DNA of 64,000 bases from Paenibacillus sp. ACRRY (lineage in GTDB: Bacteria > Bacillota > Bacilli > Paenibacillales > Paenibacillaceae). The notes under the pieces are model-generated. The model was given only the letters and a program-made list of their open reading frames with translations. It did not search any database and was not told the origin of the DNA. The stretch lies in NCBI RefSeq assembly GCF_022346995.1, contig NZ_JAKRNM010000004.1, forward strand, positions 248,001 to 312,000, given 5' to 3'. Shown piece after piece: positions 27,265 through 35,420 of the stretch. Positions within the stretch are counted from its first letter, which is position 1. Each line of letters opens with the position of its first letter. The translations under genes and the position numbers were made by a program.

Positions 27265-27642
27265 TTAAATTAACAAATTACGAATGAATTTCTCGTAATT
27301 CCCTGCAGCTTTGTACTCTGAAGATAATGCACGAATTCCCCGCTCCAAGTGAGCATTAAAATAAGAGGGAAAGTACTCTTCATCTGTCAGTTCTTGTCCA
27401 GCAGCCTGAGTAATCATAGCACGAAAAACGTAGTCATATTCACCTGTGACGGTGCTTCGATTCAATACAAGCCCATCTGGAAAGTCCTTCATAATCGGTT
27501 CAATGGGATTGTTAGGGTCATTCTTTTTTAATGATAGAGCAACTGCATATCGAATTAATATATTTGGTGTAATGCCAGATGATGAATGAATTTGTGTAAG
27601 AATCTCTTTAGCATATTTGGAAGTTTTTAATGTGAAATTCAT
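27265..27642 (-). CDS. dndE: DNA sulfur modification protein DndE
   Basis: 125 residues, the short helical DndE that binds nicked DNA and helps sulfur insertion. Typical N-terminus with FTLKTSKYAKEILTQIHSSS and a basic middle. Starts within the dndD stop (ATGA overlap 27639-27642), so its translation is coupled. Length matches the family. Confidence 0.85.
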   Translation of the reverse strand: MNFTLKTSKYAKEILTQIHSSSGITPNILIRYAVALSLKKNDPNNPIEPIMKDFPDGLVLNRSTVTGEYDYVFRAMITQAAGQELTDEEYFPSYFNAHLERGIRALSSEYKAAGNYEKFIRNLLI

Positions 27643-29645
27643 GAATACTGTACCGCCTCTCTAACGATATCAAAGTAGTGATCTTTAACAATCACTGCAC
27701 TCTCGTCAGTAGCATTGTATTCCAATGTATAGCAGCGGGCGGTGTTTTCCTCAATAAAATGGAACTGTTCCGGTGTTATTTCAGAATCTGTTGTAAACAT
27801 AAGAACTTGCTCACCGCAACGTGGTATAAAATGCTTCATCAAAGCTTTTTTGTGATCTTGATCTAATCTTCCCATAAGAGTGTCGAATACAAATGGTAAT
27901 TTCCATCCCGATACTCTAAACATGGCCAAAATCACAGTAAGCATCAACATTTCTTTTTCCCCGGCAGACAAACGCTCTTTCGAAATCTCTTGATATGTTT
28001 GATTATAGAGTTTTAATTCAAATGTGGTGTGATCAATATGAATCCGTTTAATAAAGTCTTTCTTGCGGAAAAGCATATCCACCATACGCACGGTTTCATT
28101 GGCAACATCATCAAGTTTTTTACGCCACTGACGATCTCTAAAACGTTCGCTGACCTTAAGTAATTTCTCAGTCATTGCATAGGATTTTTCCGATTTATGA
28201 TAATCTCTGATTTTTTCTTCAACTTTCTCTTTTAAAAGGATTTTGGAGTTTAGACTTTCAGACATTGTCTGAAGTTCTATTCCAAGTTGTTCCATCATCA
28301 ATTTGTTTTGTTCAACTTGTTTAGTTTTTTCCTCAATGTGTCCCAAAAGTTCTCTGAACTCGCTAGATTGATCGTTTATTTCCACTTGTAACCTTAATTC
28401 CTGTGATTCTTTCAGTAACGTAGCATTTTCATCAAATCGGCTGATAAATTCCGAAGCATCCAGTGCCTGAATTTGCTTGTAAAGATTATGAATTTCACTA
28501 CGCTGTTCAAATGAAGCTCTATGAAGCAAGTTTGTTTGGTTCGGTCTGATTAGATCTAGGATTCCATTAAAGATCGATGTTACTTTGACTTCCTCAATCT
28601 CCTTGTTTGAGCCAAGTACTTCACTTAGAAGTAAACCTACTGTTTCTTTTTCTAGGGATGTTGCTACATAGTCGAAAGACTCAAATTGTTTTTCGGCATT
28701 CAACTGATTAGCCACATCTTCCAGTTGTTTTCTGGCAATAAAGAAGGGCAGAAGAGATGAAATGAATTGGCGTATTTGATCGGAATTGGATTTACGTTTA
28801 TTCTCGATCACGTTTATTCTTGAAACTAATTCTTGTCGTTTTTCTTGAAGTAATCCGCCATGGATCTCGAAATCTCTTTTATCTTGTTTAATGGAATCAT
28901 TTAGATGAATCATTTCTTCGTCATGCATTTCTAGAAGCTGTTCTTTTTCACTTATATCAGCGTTTAGTTGACTAATTTCTAATTGAAGTTTTTCATGTTG
29001 AGCCACTTCTTCTGCTGCACTAGCATTTTGCTGAGCATATTGTGCTCTATACGTGTTCAGATCTTTCTCCAAATTTACAAAGAGATCAAGGTTAAAAAGA
29101 ATTTTGCCTGATTCTTTTAAATATTCAGGGATTTTTTCTTCAGATACAATACGCGAGATATCCTCACCATCGAAAAGGCACAGCTCAAAAAGTCTGGGAG
29201 GCATTTCTTCACGTAAGCGACTCTGAAAATCTGAAGTTTGTTGAGCAGATAAGAAGTGATTATCTCGTTTGACAGAAAAACTTTCACGAACACGATCGCC
29301 CTTTATACGCCAACTTCTCACTAATGAATATTCGTGTAATTCAAAATCTTCTGTAGAACTATAATCAAGAGTAATTTGAAAATTGTCGGTTACATTCTCG
29401 TTAATCGCTTTGCGATTTAGTAGCGTTTTGATTTTACGAAAATAGGGTTCGTTTTCTGTAACAAAACCATATGCCATGGAGCCGAATAAAACGATCCTTA
29501 AAGATTCTAATATTGTGGTTTTACCAGCACCATTTTTTCCACCAAGTAATATGACATTACGGTTGGCTGCGGTGCGGAAGTCAAATTTATTTAGGTCTCC
29601 ATGATAAGCACCTATGTTACGGAGAGCCAATTTTTGAATGTGCAT
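27639..29645 (-). CDS. dndD: DNA sulfur modification ATPase DndD (SMC/Rad50-like)
   Basis: 668 residues. Walker A GGKNGAGKTT (35-44), a long central coiled coil (about 180-540), ABC signature LSAGEKEMLML and Walker B PFVFDTLMGRLD near the C-terminus. No zinc-hook CxxC was seen in the coil. DndD provides ATPase activity with DndC and DndE in placing sulfur in the DNA backbone. The gene lies 17 bases after dndC. Confidence 0.93.
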   Translation of the reverse strand: MHIQKLALRNIGAYHGDLNKFDFRTAANRNVILLGGKNGAGKTTILESLRIVLFGSMAYGFVTENEPYFRKIKTLLNRKAINENVTDNFQITLDYSSTEDFELHEYSLVRSWRIKGDRVRESFSVKRDNHFLSAQQTSDFQSRLREEMPPRLFELCLFDGEDISRIVSEEKIPEYLKESGKILFNLDLFVNLEKDLNTYRAQYAQQNASAAEEVAQHEKLQLEISQLNADISEKEQLLEMHDEEMIHLNDSIKQDKRDFEIHGGLLQEKRQELVSRINVIENKRKSNSDQIRQFISSLLPFFIARKQLEDVANQLNAEKQFESFDYVATSLEKETVGLLLSEVLGSNKEIEEVKVTSIFNGILDLIRPNQTNLLHRASFEQRSEIHNLYKQIQALDASEFISRFDENATLLKESQELRLQVEINDQSSEFRELLGHIEEKTKQVEQNKLMMEQLGIELQTMSESLNSKILLKEKVEEKIRDYHKSEKSYAMTEKLLKVSERFRDRQWRKKLDDVANETVRMVDMLFRKKDFIKRIHIDHTTFELKLYNQTYQEISKERLSAGEKEMLMLTVILAMFRVSGWKLPFVFDTLMGRLDQDHKKALMKHFIPRCGEQVLMFTTDSEITPEQFHFIEENTARCYTLEYNATDESAVIVKDHYFDIVREAVQYS

Positions 29646-29662
29646 TGATTATTAATCCACCT

Positions 29663-31165
29663 TTATAAATGTAAGAAGTCTTGTCTAAGTGTTTTATCGA
29701 AAGCTTGGAATAGTCCTCTTCTTACTTTAACTCCGGAGTATTCCTTTTCCACAGATATCAGTTCTTTGAGAAGATTCAGGTTGACTCCTTCTTCTTTGCA
29801 GAGAGATTCTAAATCTGTAACCTGATCTTCTTTGAAGACAGGACGGTCATTTTGATGCCAATCATAAACTATTCCTGTTTCTTCTTCTACAATAAGTGGA
29901 AGTCGATCTTCCCATTGCAGATCATCATGCCAGTATTTCCGAATTGCTTTAAGCTCTTCAACTGTAATTAGTTCTACATTAGGATCGTGCATTCTACGAA
30001 TTTCCTCTTGAGTCTGTAACAATTTTCGCAGAATCTCTTCACGGGCTTTCATTGTGAACGGACCAACACCAAAACGTTTAGGAGCCGCATCAGAATCCTC
30101 ATCATCAAAAATCAGAACATCTAATTCTTCAACAGAAGCAAGGTCAATTCTGTTTTGTTCGATATAATCTTTAATTTCGGATTTATAAATCCTTGGGTGA
30201 CTCAAATCATTAGGGTCAATACCACCTAAATTAGTTGTCAGATAAACCTCGCCATTCATGCGATGTTTTTGTCTTTTAGTACGATCTTCTCGAATTTGAA
30301 CAAGAAAGTTCCTAAAATCATATAATGGGCGCAACCAGTCTACACCGTTATTAATGAATCCACTTAAGGCCTTATCTTCATTCACAACTGTACATGTCCA
30401 ACAACCAAAACGGCTATTTCCACAAGAACCGGCACTTTCTTTAACTTCTTTATCTACTACGAGCGGACATTCGCTACTTGAATCTTGATATAGTTGAAGT
30501 AATTCATTGTTATCGTCACCCCATGGCGACTCATACTGCAGTAAAAACTCCCACACGTCATCAAGATTAAATGAGCGAATTGGAGCAAAAACAAACGCAT
30601 TTCGAAGCGTAGAGTGACGCATTAAATTTGTACCTTCAATTGTATGAGATTGCATTACTCCTGCTCTTGTAGAACTTTCGGAGTCGCGAACGCCTAATAG
30701 CATGACAACCTCACCAAACTGATCGACCTTATCAAGGATAAAACGGTTAGCTGGCTCAATTTTAAGGCGATCCGTACACCATCTAAATTTTTGGCGAGGC
30801 GTAGGATACCCTTTACCAATAATGGACGCCCAAAATGTTTGCTCTACTTTAGGTCGAACTTTATGAGTTTCAATGGGTAGCCCTGTAGCGAGCGCTTGAT
30901 CTTGTATGCGGCCAAGAGTACGCGTTATTTTATCTATGATTAAAGGAGTTTCTACCTGAGTATCTGATGAAATAACGTATACTTTTTTCTTCAGAGCGGA
31001 AGGTTCCAGTTCGGATAAAGCTTGAAAGACTAGCTGTACAACAGCAGTAGAATCTTTACCTCCACTGAAACCAACAACCCAAGGACGTGCATCTGCTTGA
31101 TACACTTCTTTGACTAGCTCTTTGGCTTCGACAAATTTGCTTCCAGTTTCAAATATATTAAACAT
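29663..31165 (-). CDS. dndC: DNA sulfur modification protein DndC (PAPS reductase-like, Fe-S)
   Basis: 500 residues. PP-loop SGGKDSTA at 34-41 hydrolyses ATP to activate the backbone phosphate. Cysteines for the 4Fe-4S cluster are seen in CTD (about 120) and in the group ECPLVV, SAGSCGNSRFGCWTC (about 232-268). The C-terminal ~150 residues carry an acidic helical extension. Start ATG overlaps the dndB stop by 8 bases. Confidence 0.93.
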   Translation of the reverse strand: MFNIFETGSKFVEAKELVKEVYQADARPWVVGFSGGKDSTAVVQLVFQALSELEPSALKKKVYVISSDTQVETPLIIDKITRTLGRIQDQALATGLPIETHKVRPKVEQTFWASIIGKGYPTPRQKFRWCTDRLKIEPANRFILDKVDQFGEVVMLLGVRDSESSTRAGVMQSHTIEGTNLMRHSTLRNAFVFAPIRSFNLDDVWEFLLQYESPWGDDNNELLQLYQDSSSECPLVVDKEVKESAGSCGNSRFGCWTCTVVNEDKALSGFINNGVDWLRPLYDFRNFLVQIREDRTKRQKHRMNGEVYLTTNLGGIDPNDLSHPRIYKSEIKDYIEQNRIDLASVEELDVLIFDDEDSDAAPKRFGVGPFTMKAREEILRKLLQTQEEIRRMHDPNVELITVEELKAIRKYWHDDLQWEDRLPLIVEEETGIVYDWHQNDRPVFKEDQVTDLESLCKEEGVNLNLLKELISVEKEYSGVKVRRGLFQAFDKTLRQDFLHL

Positions 31166-32252
31166 TGATAGGTGTACCTTCTTTTATTTTATTTTCAATC
31201 TTCTGCTCAGCCTCAGTAAGAGGAAGTCCGAGTTTGACTTTAATATGGTTAGCAGTTAATTGAATTGTCTCGTTGGTCTTATTGATCCGTCCAGTTTGTC
31301 CATAAGCACGGCCCAACCAATCTGCTTTATTATCGCGACTCCAGTCGAGCTTTGATAGTTTTTTTACGTATGATTCCCATTCATCTGAATGATAGCGGTA
31401 TAGGTAGTGACCTACTATGCCGATGGCCTCCAGAAAGACACCATGTGCTACTACAGATCCTACTCGAAGATCTCTTGGAGAGGTTTGCTTATCTAAAACG
31501 TCCTGCCACTCAGGGATAGAAACACAAAGAAGTGCCCAAAACTCAGACACGAATTTTTTCTCGGGTTCTGAGATTAGCTCACCTTTACGTTTGCCTAGTA
31601 GTCTGCAGATTGTATTAAAGATGTGATTTAAAGCAAACAATTTAGGCGAATTTTTGGACAAAGACACTTTCTCACGATCTGTGTACCGTTCTAACAGCGG
31701 AATTTCGTTGATCAAACTCTTAGTAATTAAAGAAAGTTGGTCACGGTGATCATACAAAATTCCAATAGAAGATGTCGTATTAACAGCGTGACGATTTAGG
31801 TCTGAAAACATTTGTTGAGAGCGGACTAAGCCCAGGTCATGAAAGAACACCACGGAGATCGTTTCATCTCCAAGCTCTGGAGAAATTTTGAGAGCTTCTT
31901 CAATCGCTGCACGTCGGTGCTGACCGTCATTAATGAGAAACTTGGAATCCAAAGAAATGTTTAAGTAGCCTAGGTCCTTGAATTCTTTCGATTGGGGCTG
32001 AAAAATCAACTCACCGTCAACCGATGCAGTTAATGAAGAGAATATGTAATCTCTAGGATTCTCAAGAATGTAATTCGTAATATCAGGGACCCTTGATTTA
32101 TTCATTAACCGTTGAGCTCGGTGTTCGGCAGGGATTTCTTCCTCATCAAAAAGGAAAATCTTAGGTATTAACCTCAGTGGACACATGATAGTATAAAACT
32201 CTCTACCTGCTTGCAATCCACGTATGGCAGGAAAACTATAACTAAAGTTCAT
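31158..32252 (-). CDS. dndB: DGQHR-domain protein DndB, regulator of phosphorothioation
   Basis: 364 residues with the diagnostic DGQHR at 109-113 (LINDGQHRRAAIEEAL). DndB proteins affect how often the mark is placed and, in some species, repress dnd transcription. ATG 32252 is used because AGGAGG stands 6 bases upstream; the in-frame ATG at 32258 abuts it. First gene of the leftward operon; a SigA-type promoter and palindromes lie upstream (32268-32372), consistent with self-regulation. Confidence 0.92.
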   Translation of the reverse strand: MNFSYSFPAIRGLQAGREFYTIMCPLRLIPKIFLFDEEEIPAEHRAQRLMNKSRVPDITNYILENPRDYIFSSLTASVDGELIFQPQSKEFKDLGYLNISLDSKFLINDGQHRRAAIEEALKISPELGDETISVVFFHDLGLVRSQQMFSDLNRHAVNTTSSIGILYDHRDQLSLITKSLINEIPLLERYTDREKVSLSKNSPKLFALNHIFNTICRLLGKRKGELISEPEKKFVSEFWALLCVSIPEWQDVLDKQTSPRDLRVGSVVAHGVFLEAIGIVGHYLYRYHSDEWESYVKKLSKLDWSRDNKADWLGRAYGQTGRINKTNETIQLTANHIKVKLGLPLTEAEQKIENKIKEGTPINV

Positions 32253-32267
32253 AAACATCCTCCTGTT

Positions 32268-32279
32268 TTACGTACGTAA
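32268..32279. promoter_or_regulatory. 12-bp palindrome in the dndB leader
   Basis: TTACGTACGTAA, perfect inverted repeat, between the promoter and the ribosome site of dndB. Same TTAC-N4-GTAA shape as the palindrome before dptF. Confidence 0.45.
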
Positions 32280-32298
32280 TATTGTAGAATGTAATATG

Positions 32299-32327
32299 AT
32301 TTTATCGTAAGACGAACAAATGTTCAA
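32299..32327 (-). promoter_or_regulatory. SigA-type promoter of dndBCDEA
   Basis: On the reverse strand TTGAAC (32322-32327) and TAAAAT (32299-32304) are 17 bases apart, giving a leader of about 40 bases before dndB. Confidence 0.6.
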
Positions 32328-32356
32328 TGATTATCACTCGAAAATGTAAAGGGAAA

Positions 32357-32372
32357 TTACGTAATCACGTGA
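32357..32372. promoter_or_regulatory. Tandem 8-bp palindromes upstream of the dndB promoter
   Basis: TTACGTAA (32357-32364) is followed directly by TCACGTGA (32365-32372), 30 bases upstream of the -35 box. They share the TTACG/ACGTGA core with the other two sites and may be part of the same regulation. Confidence 0.35.
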
Positions 32373-32410
32373 ATATTTGATGAAGAGATGAAGAGATGAA
32401 GAATATTATA

Positions 32411-32455
32411 AAAAGCAGCTCAAGACTCATATAAGCTTCTTAAGCTGCCTGTTTT
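32411..32455 (-). terminator. Bidirectional-looking terminator upstream of dndB
   Basis: GCAGCTCAAGA (32415-32425) pairs with TCTTAAGCTGC (32438-32448) with one mismatch. TTTTTAT follows on the reverse strand and TTTTATTT on the forward strand. It closes the remnant frame at 32454-32597 on the reverse strand. Confidence 0.7.
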
Positions 32456-32597
32456 ATTTCCGGTCATATGTTTTAAATATTTCTGTAATTACGTTGAGCG
32501 CCATAGAGATATCAGAATCATGTTTCCTGAGTAAAAATATCAGACGTTTTACATTTTCATCATTTTTAGATTTTCTTAAGAATGAAGTACCATATGA
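32454..32597 (-). pseudogene. C-terminal remnant of an unknown gene next to dndB
   Basis: An open segment on the reverse strand encodes RKSKNDENVKRLIFLLRKHD and ends TEIFKTYDRK right before the terminator at 32415-32448. It is preceded by an in-frame TGA (32598-32600), with open frame beyond. The amphipathic helical character and the proper terminator suggest a decayed gene rather than chance. Identity unknown. Confidence 0.35.
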
Positions 32598-32923
32598 TCA
32601 GGAGCTACATTTTTTCATGTTGGGGCCCATCTTTAACAAAGCAAGGAGCAAACTCGCTGGCAGGAGTAGAAGCTGAAGAAGATTGCCAATGGGTGGACTG
32701 TAAACTGTGATACAACATAACCGGTAATTCCAATTTGTAAGTAATTTGTCGAAATATGAAATAATACCTAAGACATATGGCTTAATTATAATGAATCTTG
32801 AATATCATGTTAACATACTAAATTTTGTGTGTTAGGCTTTAATAGTAAACAAATTCCAATTGAGGAGTTGAGTGTAATTACAAAAGATTCATGTCAGCAA
32901 TCACATCTAGAAAGAAGGTCCTC
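32598..32923. other. 326-bp intergenic region
   Basis: AT-rich, at the right end of the Dnd island. It contains possible further parts of the decayed reverse-strand frame (to about 32680) and otherwise nothing recognisable. Confidence 0.3.
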
Positions 32924-33196
32924 ATGATGAAAAAAAAAATTGCAACTATATTTGTTCTATTATCCTTTCTTGAATTAATCGTATTGATTATTGTTGGTAA
33001 GTCCATTATCAATCATATCATTCAACCAGATACGTTCACAGGAATTATATCTCTTCCGTTAGCAGCTTGTTTTCTTTCTTTATGGATGTTTTTCTCCAAA
33101 CAAAAACTTGAAGAACGTATCGTAGGACTGCAAATTTGTTTTATCACAGCATGTTTAGCAATTGGACCGTTAGTTTGTCTATGGTTTGTAACTTGA
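32924..33196 (+). CDS. Small polytopic membrane protein, possible bacteriocin immunity
   Basis: About 90 residues beginning MMKKKIATIFVLLSFLELIV, with three predicted membrane helices (about 6-28, 40-58, 68-88). AAGGTCCTC precedes the ATG pair; either ATG may be used. It lies 38 bases before a secreted hydrophobic-core protein on the same strand. Size and topology fit a bacteriocin self-immunity protein, but this is inferred from position. Confidence 0.55.
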   Translation: MMKKKIATIFVLLSFLELIVLIIVGKSIINHIIQPDTFTGIISLPLAACFLSLWMFFSKQKLEERIVGLQICFITACLAIGPLVCLWFVT

Positions 33197-33234
33197 AATT
33201 ACGCAAAACTATCTAGTTATAAGTAGGAGGACTC

Positions 33235-34113
33235 ATGAAAAGAATAGTAAAGTTTATTACAGCAGTACTTCCCCTTGTTCTTGTTTTTAATTTGATTTTT
33301 GTCGGTACAAGTAGCGCAAAAGATTCTGGTACTGAAGTGAATGGTGTACAAAATTTCACTTTAGAAAATCAAACTTTATTAAGTGACGGATCAGAAGTAA
33401 GTACATTTCAATTAAATCCAGAAAACGGAGAGTCTCCGGTAATTTATGACGTAACAGATAATAAAGATACAGTAACTGTAATCGCTACACAAAATGGAGT
33501 TGAGCTAGACAGAGCCATAACTGATAAAAGAACTGGAACGATTAAGCAATTAAAAAATGAAGTAGTTGTAGCGGAGTACAAAATTGAAGATCATGTAACC
33601 ATTAAATCAACTGAGAGTAATAGTATAAATGAAAATGAACAATCCATTCAGTCTGCTCAATCTCAAAATCTCTTAAGATCTGCATATAATTCTGGTATAG
33701 GGCAGTATGGATATTTGTATGGTGATTTCACAACTAGATATGGCGATACTTATACGTTAAATTTTGGCGTGGGTACTTCTATATCTATTATCGTCGGAGC
33801 ACTGGCTAGTATCGTAACCGGTACTGCATTAGTTGTGGCTATAATAACGGCACTCGGCTCTACAGTTGTAGCAAATGCTATTACATCGCTTATTAGTGGG
33901 GATGTGTTTGCTCAGTTTAAAGACTATAACCTTGAGGTTCGTTCCCAGGGTAAAGTTGGTTTAGTATCTAAACAGACAATTGTTAATGCAAAGGTTAATA
34001 ATTATCGAACAGGTGGATCTTCGTGGGTGTATTTACGAACTGAAGGGGACGGAAGAAGTTGGGATGATTTATGTATTATAGGAGCCTACAATGTATATCT
34101 CCAAAATCTATAA
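33235..34113 (+). CDS. Secreted protein with hydrophobic Gly/Ala core, large-bacteriocin-like
   Basis: 292 residues, SD TAGGAGGACTC. A signal peptide ends near TSSAKDSG (residue ~30). A beta-rich acidic region (30-150) is followed by a Tyr/Gly stretch (AYNSGIGQYGYLYGDF), then a long hydrophobic Gly/Ala/Ser/Thr segment (about 178-222, with IIVGALASIVTGTALVVAII) and a polar C-terminal domain. The build, a proregion then a membrane-active core, resembles large unmodified bacteriocins such as geobacillin 26. A pore-forming or wall-associated protein is the alternative. AT-rich like the neighbouring island. Confidence 0.6.
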   Translation: MKRIVKFITAVLPLVLVFNLIFVGTSSAKDSGTEVNGVQNFTLENQTLLSDGSEVSTFQLNPENGESPVIYDVTDNKDTVTVIATQNGVELDRAITDKRTGTIKQLKNEVVVAEYKIEDHVTIKSTESNSINENEQSIQSAQSQNLLRSAYNSGIGQYGYLYGDFTTRYGDTYTLNFGVGTSISIIVGALASIVTGTALVVAIITALGSTVVANAITSLISGDVFAQFKDYNLEVRSQGKVGLVSKQTIVNAKVNNYRTGGSSWVYLRTEGDGRSWDDLCIIGAYNVYLQNL

Positions 34114-34165
34114 TTAGAATCAAATCATGTATAAATGAACGATTAAACAGCAATAATTATGCAGG

Positions 34166-34208
34166 CAGCGGTTCTTTGACCATTCTAGGGTCGATAGAGC
34201 CGCTGTTT
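34166..34208 (+). terminator. Hairpin after the bacteriocin-like gene
   Basis: CAGCGGTTCT (34166-34175) pairs with AGAGCCGCTG (34196-34205, one G-U), with inner GACC/GGTC; only three T follow. Confidence 0.45.
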
Positions 34209-34341
34209 GTGATATCCTTGGTTAGGATTTGGAAGCCGATTGAACCTGCATATGATATGTCAAGGAGATCGACAGCATCAGGACATAGCGGTAGAAATGC
34301 ATATTAAGGAATTTTCAAGGGTACTGATTATCCAATAAGTT

Positions 34342-34375
34342 ACCCGTTGCCTGCGTGCAGGTGGCGGGTCTTTTT
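34342..34375 (+). terminator. Strong intrinsic terminator
   Basis: ACCCG-CCTGC (34342-34354) against GCAGG-CGGGT (34357-34369) with a 3-base internal bulge, followed by TCTTTTT. No complete gene ends just before it; between 34114 and 34465 only the two hairpins and an unassigned open stretch are seen. Confidence 0.75.
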
Positions 34376-34465
34376 GATACAATCATGAATTACAGATTAG
34401 AATGAAGGAGAAATTTTGGCCTTGGTACTGAACCCAGTGTCAAAAGATGAAAGGAGATTTAATCA

Positions 34466-35242
34466 GTGAAAAAGGGAATGGCAGTATGGTTACTATTGGG
34501 TGCAGTTTTGCTTGCAGGATGTGACGCAAACTCTACAGGATCTAATCCGCAAAAACAGGTTGAGTCCACAACCAAGCAAGCAACAATTGAGCCAAAGCAA
34601 GAAATGAATCCAACATTACATTGGCTCGGATCGTCCGAAGGTGAACAAGTAAAACTCTATGATAATCGGGAAGCAAAAGAAAATTCACACCATATATTCA
34701 CTCTAGAGATAAATGGAAATACCAAAGACTTTGATTGGTACTATCTTGGGGATATGGGAACGGACCCGCAGGTACATTATACGGATCTTACGGGGGACGG
34801 TAAGGAAGAAGCTGTAGTAATTATTCAAACTGGACGAGGAACCGGATTAAATAATTATGATATTCATGTCGTGAACGCAGATGATTTCTCCGAAATTAAA
34901 GTACAGGGTTATGAAGACATCGTAGCGAATTACATTGAATCGCATGTTGCAAAGAACGGGGATGGCACGTTAGCGATTGCAGTAGAAGCACAAGGACAAG
35001 CCTATAACTTCAATTATGACTTTGATCCCGCTCCAGATTACGAGCAAGATGAGCTTGGATTCGGTGGTGTAACAATTTACAGGCTGGAGAATGAGAAAAT
35101 CCAATTGTATCTCTCCGGTTCTGTCGGCATATCACCCACATATGTATGTGATTTTAATGTGACCTACGCATATGACAAGGCCAAGAAGGAGTTCATCGTT
35201 GATCAGATTGAAGTTGAACCTATTGAAAATGGAAAAGGTTAA
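34466..35242 (+). CDS. Lipoprotein with FG-GAP-like segment
   Basis: 258 residues, lipobox LLAGC (Cys19) after a classic lipoprotein signal. A Ser/Thr/Gln linker is followed by a beta domain containing YTDLTGDGKEEAVVII, an integrin-like FG-GAP/EF-hand-type calcium loop motif. Such lipoproteins are common in Paenibacillus and unassigned. The ribosome site AAAGGAG is good. Confidence 0.72.
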   Translation: MKKGMAVWLLLGAVLLAGCDANSTGSNPQKQVESTTKQATIEPKQEMNPTLHWLGSSEGEQVKLYDNREAKENSHHIFTLEINGNTKDFDWYYLGDMGTDPQVHYTDLTGDGKEEAVVIIQTGRGTGLNNYDIHVVNADDFSEIKVQGYEDIVANYIESHVAKNGDGTLAIAVEAQGQAYNFNYDFDPAPDYEQDELGFGGVTIYRLENEKIQLYLSGSVGISPTYVCDFNVTYAYDKAKKEFIVDQIEVEPIENGKG

Positions 35243-35272
35243 CCCTATTGCACGACACATCCAATACATTTC

Positions 35273-35286
35273 ATAAAACGTTTACA
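35273..35286 (+). promoter_or_regulatory. Possible CcpA (cre) site upstream of galK
   Basis: AAAACGTTTACA matches 12 consecutive positions of the cre consensus (WAARCGYTWNCW) but the first two bases (TG) are absent. It lies ~135 bases before galK. Confidence 0.35.
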
Positions 35287-35420
35287 AACTTTCAATTCTA
35301 CCCTACCTTTTCAGGGGCGAAGCTGAGATAATGGGAGAGGAATAAGATAAAGAAACAAAAGGCAAAACAGTCTTCACCCACAGCATAAATAAACGCTACA
35401 TACCCATAGGAGGAGTAGAG

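Noticed and set aside
15353..32252. Integration of the Dnd island at a tRNA gene
   Set aside because: No tRNA, integrase or obvious direct repeats were seen at either end.
34071..34307. 78-codon frame after the bacteriocin-like gene
   Set aside because: Overlaps the 3' end of a better gene and covers a terminator-like hairpin; the opposite strand is also open, so this is probably non-coding or a decayed remnant.
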